Shown: positions 62,516 through 64,000 of the stretch, in pieces
Layout: each line of letters begins with the position of its first letter
Numbering within the stretch: position 1 is the first letter of the stretch
Assembly (NCBI RefSeq): GCF_002117105.1
Contig: NZ_CP019343.1
Coordinates: 1,488,001-1,552,000, forward strand
From: Oceanicoccus sagamiensis
Lineage (GTDB): Bacteria; Pseudomonadota; Gammaproteobacteria; Pseudomonadales; Dasaniaceae
DNA length: 64,000 nt
Direction of reading: 5' to 3'
Made by a program: the position numbers and the translations under genes
The notes under the pieces: generated by a model
Seen by the model: the letters and a program-made list of their open reading frames with translations, nothing else
Databases searched by the model: none
Told to the model about the DNA's origin: nothing

Positions 62516-63619
62516 TTAGCTAAAACTGCGCTTAAAAAACTTCAATAATAAATATTTTGGATATAGTAATATAGATTTTAGCGTTCTCGCTTTATCTTTG
62601 ACTTCAGCAACAAATTTAGGCCTGAGAACATCGACTTCACTCATAATCTTTTGATACCAGCGGTCATCAAGACCATATTCTTTTTCTAAAACTTCAATAT
62701 GCTTAGCGCTATTAAATAAATTGAACATTTTCGACAAGCCAATCATTTTATAGGGCTTACCAAGCCACTGATTCTCAATAAGAAATAATTTTGCAATTTC
62801 AATATCTTGGTGGGTACGGCTAGGGATATCTTTAAAAACAAGCAGATCTGAAAAGCCATCAATAAGAATTTGGCTTGAAACATTATCAAAAAATGTATTC
62901 GCAATAATGTAATGCTCATTAATGGTTCTAATAGAATTTTCAGAGGTCTGACTACTGGCATTCTCCCCAGGCAGGACTCTAAAATTTATCAACTCACGAT
63001 CAGAAATATAAATATCATAGTGTTTAACTAACCTTATCCACATATCAAAATCGGGTAACTGTCTTAATCTGTTATTATAGACGCCCACACTTTCATAACA
63101 TGAACGACGGATAAGCATTGATGGGTGGCAGATACAGTTCCCGAAGTCGAAAAAATATCTTAACCACTGCCCCTGACTACGGTTCTCTTTGTCAAAGGCT
63201 GTACCAAAGGCAAGTGAAGACTTTTCAATCCTATCTCCGTTGACATCGACAAACTGCGCCTTACCAAAACAGGCGCCAACATTAGGCATATCTTCTAACA
63301 CTTTGACTTGGTATGACAATTTGTCTTTATCAACCCACGAGTCATCCGAGTTCATTAAAGCAATATATTTGCCTGATGACTTGGCTATCAGTTCATTGGT
63401 TACTACACAGGCACCACGATTGACCGTATTGGGGAAAAACTTGATTCTAGGGTCAATAATTGATGCAACCACATCCCTGGTTGCATCAGATGAGCCATCA
63501 TCTGCAATCAAAAATTCAAATTCAACACCGTCCTGTAGTAGAACACTTTCAATGGCTTCCTGTACAAAATCAGCATGATTATAGGTAGCCATAATAACCG
63601 ATACAATTGGGCCACTCAT
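62516..63619 (-). CDS. GT2-family glycosyltransferase
   Basis: The 367-residue protein has the GT-A core near its start: IVSVIMATYNHADFVQEAIES, EFLIADDGSSDATRDVV, NRGACVVTNELIAKSSGKY and ALMNSDDSWVDKDKL (the SDD metal site), then CHPSMLIRRSCYESVGVYN and LPDFDMWIRLVKHYD. The C-terminal third is helical without clear membrane segments. Its start overlaps the stop of the partial upstream gene by 4 bp, so both form one transcript. Donor sugar is unknown. Confidence 0.9.
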   Translation of the reverse strand: MSGPIVSVIMATYNHADFVQEAIESVLLQDGVEFEFLIADDGSSDATRDVVASIIDPRIKFFPNTVNRGACVVTNELIAKSSGKYIALMNSDDSWVDKDKLSYQVKVLEDMPNVGACFGKAQFVDVNGDRIEKSSLAFGTAFDKENRSQGQWLRYFFDFGNCICHPSMLIRRSCYESVGVYNNRLRQLPDFDMWIRLVKHYDIYISDRELINFRVLPGENASSQTSENSIRTINEHYIIANTFFDNVSSQILIDGFSDLLVFKDIPSRTHQDIEIAKLFLIENQWLGKPYKMIGLSKMFNLFNSAKHIEVLEKEYGLDDRWYQKIMSEVDVLRPKFVAEVKDKARTLKSILLYPKYLLLKFFKRSFS

Positions 63620-64000
63620 AAAACACCCCTAGGTGTCGCTTTTAATATAAGTCGTTTAATGATCGGCGGCGTTAATAATCTAATAGCTGATAACAAGATT
63701 GGCGGAATAATATCTACTAACACTACCCTGCCCTTCTCAGCCGGCTGTAGAATGGGCTGTGCTAAATCGGTAATATTTAATGCCAGGATATTTTCTTGTA
63801 ACCTATGAGCTAAAACACTAAATTCATGATGATATATCTGCTCTGTCAATTTATCGTATAAGGGTATTAGATCTAATTGCGTTTGCAGTTTTTCCACATC
63901 TGGTGATTGAGACCAAACACCATTTCCATGAAGCCTGTAAACCGACATCGGCTCCTCTAAAAAGCCAATCATAGCTTTTTCTGCAGCACAAATATTGACG
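63616..64000 (-). CDS. GT2-family glycosyltransferase, C-terminal part (5' end beyond window)
   Basis: The frame is open to the right edge and is therefore a partial gene; the ATG at 63972 is internal, since coding sense continues upstream (VNICAAEKAMIGFLEEPMSV). The FLEEPMSVYRLHGNGVWS segment, with the conserved YRxHxxGxWS motif, is the end of the catalytic domain of GT2 enzymes. A helical tail follows. It is upstream of, and overlaps by 4 bp, the GT2 gene at 62516. The glycan locus therefore continues beyond 64 kb. Confidence 0.8.
   Translation of the reverse strand, partial: VNICAAEKAMIGFLEEPMSVYRLHGNGVWSQSPDVEKLQTQLDLIPLYDKLTEQIYHHEFSVLAHRLQENILALNITDLAQPILQPAEKGRVVLVDIIPPILLSAIRLLTPPIIKRLILKATPRGVL

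Overview
The window comes from a Gram-negative gammaproteobacterium, most likely a marine Cellvibrionales/Pseudomonadales-type organism. The evidence is the parE - yqiA - cpdA - yqiB - tolC gene order, a Kdo transferase (waaA), a bifunctional heptose enzyme (hldE) and an O-antigen/exopolysaccharide locus of gammaproteobacterial type. The exact taxon is inferred and was not checked against any database.

Layout. (1) 1-6.2 kb is a decaying catabolic region: an aldehyde dehydrogenase cut by the window edge, a C45 acyltransferase remnant, a tartrate/D-malate dehydrogenase-like gene, a 5'-truncated soxA followed by an intact soxG, a 3' half of a tRNA-Asp, and a multiply broken paaK fused directly to that tRNA half. 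(2) 6.3-9.7 kb is a small same-strand cluster: SRPBCC protein, MFS transporter, AhpD-like protein, and a membrane protein fused to an alpha/beta hydrolase. (3) 9.8-13.2 kb holds cassette-like small genes (secreted peptide, BRCT, two VOC proteins, LysE, membrane protein) with a ~100 bp repeat present three times. (4) 13.3-26.4 kb is conserved envelope and housekeeping DNA: parE, yqiA, a frameshifted cpdA, yqiB, tolC, waaA, an FAD oxidoreductase with an aldo/keto reductase, an outer-membrane-type protein, a REP-associated transposase (RAYT), and hldE. Palindromic REP elements occur in nearly every gap from 15.2 to 28.2 kb, ending in a 178 bp tandem array. I saw none outside this stretch. (5) 28.2-64 kb is a large glycan locus that runs past the right edge.

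How the glycan locus works (inferred). A WbpM-like 4,6-dehydratase, a 4-ketoreductase-like epimerase and a PF02397-type sugar transferase look like the module that starts a glycan on undecaprenyl phosphate with an N-acetyl-6-deoxyhexosamine such as QuiNAc or FucNAc. GT2 and GT4 enzymes extend it. A GtrB-like transferase, GT-C-like membrane proteins and a UPF0104-type membrane protein suggest extra lipid-linked sugars. A sulfotransferase-like gene, an epimerase and a DegT aminotransferase suggest further tailoring.

The most notable element is a tight minus-strand operon at 41.1-45.8 kb: a cytidylyltransferase-PEP mutase fusion (domain order as in Fom1), phosphonopyruvate decarboxylase, a phosphonoacetaldehyde-reductase-like alcohol dehydrogenase, and a TagF-like CDP-alcohol phosphotransferase. 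Together they predict synthesis of 2-hydroxyethylphosphonate, its activation as a CMP ester, and its transfer onto a surface glycan. Next to it lie a second YidC-like insertase, a small YIDPGSGS membrane protein, and one of two paralogous LtaS/sulfatase-like membrane enzymes.

Three genes (SRPBCC, cpdA, DegT aminotransferase) are broken only by single-base losses in or beside homopolymers. Each restores to family length with one added base per site, so sequencing error must be excluded before they are called pseudogenes.
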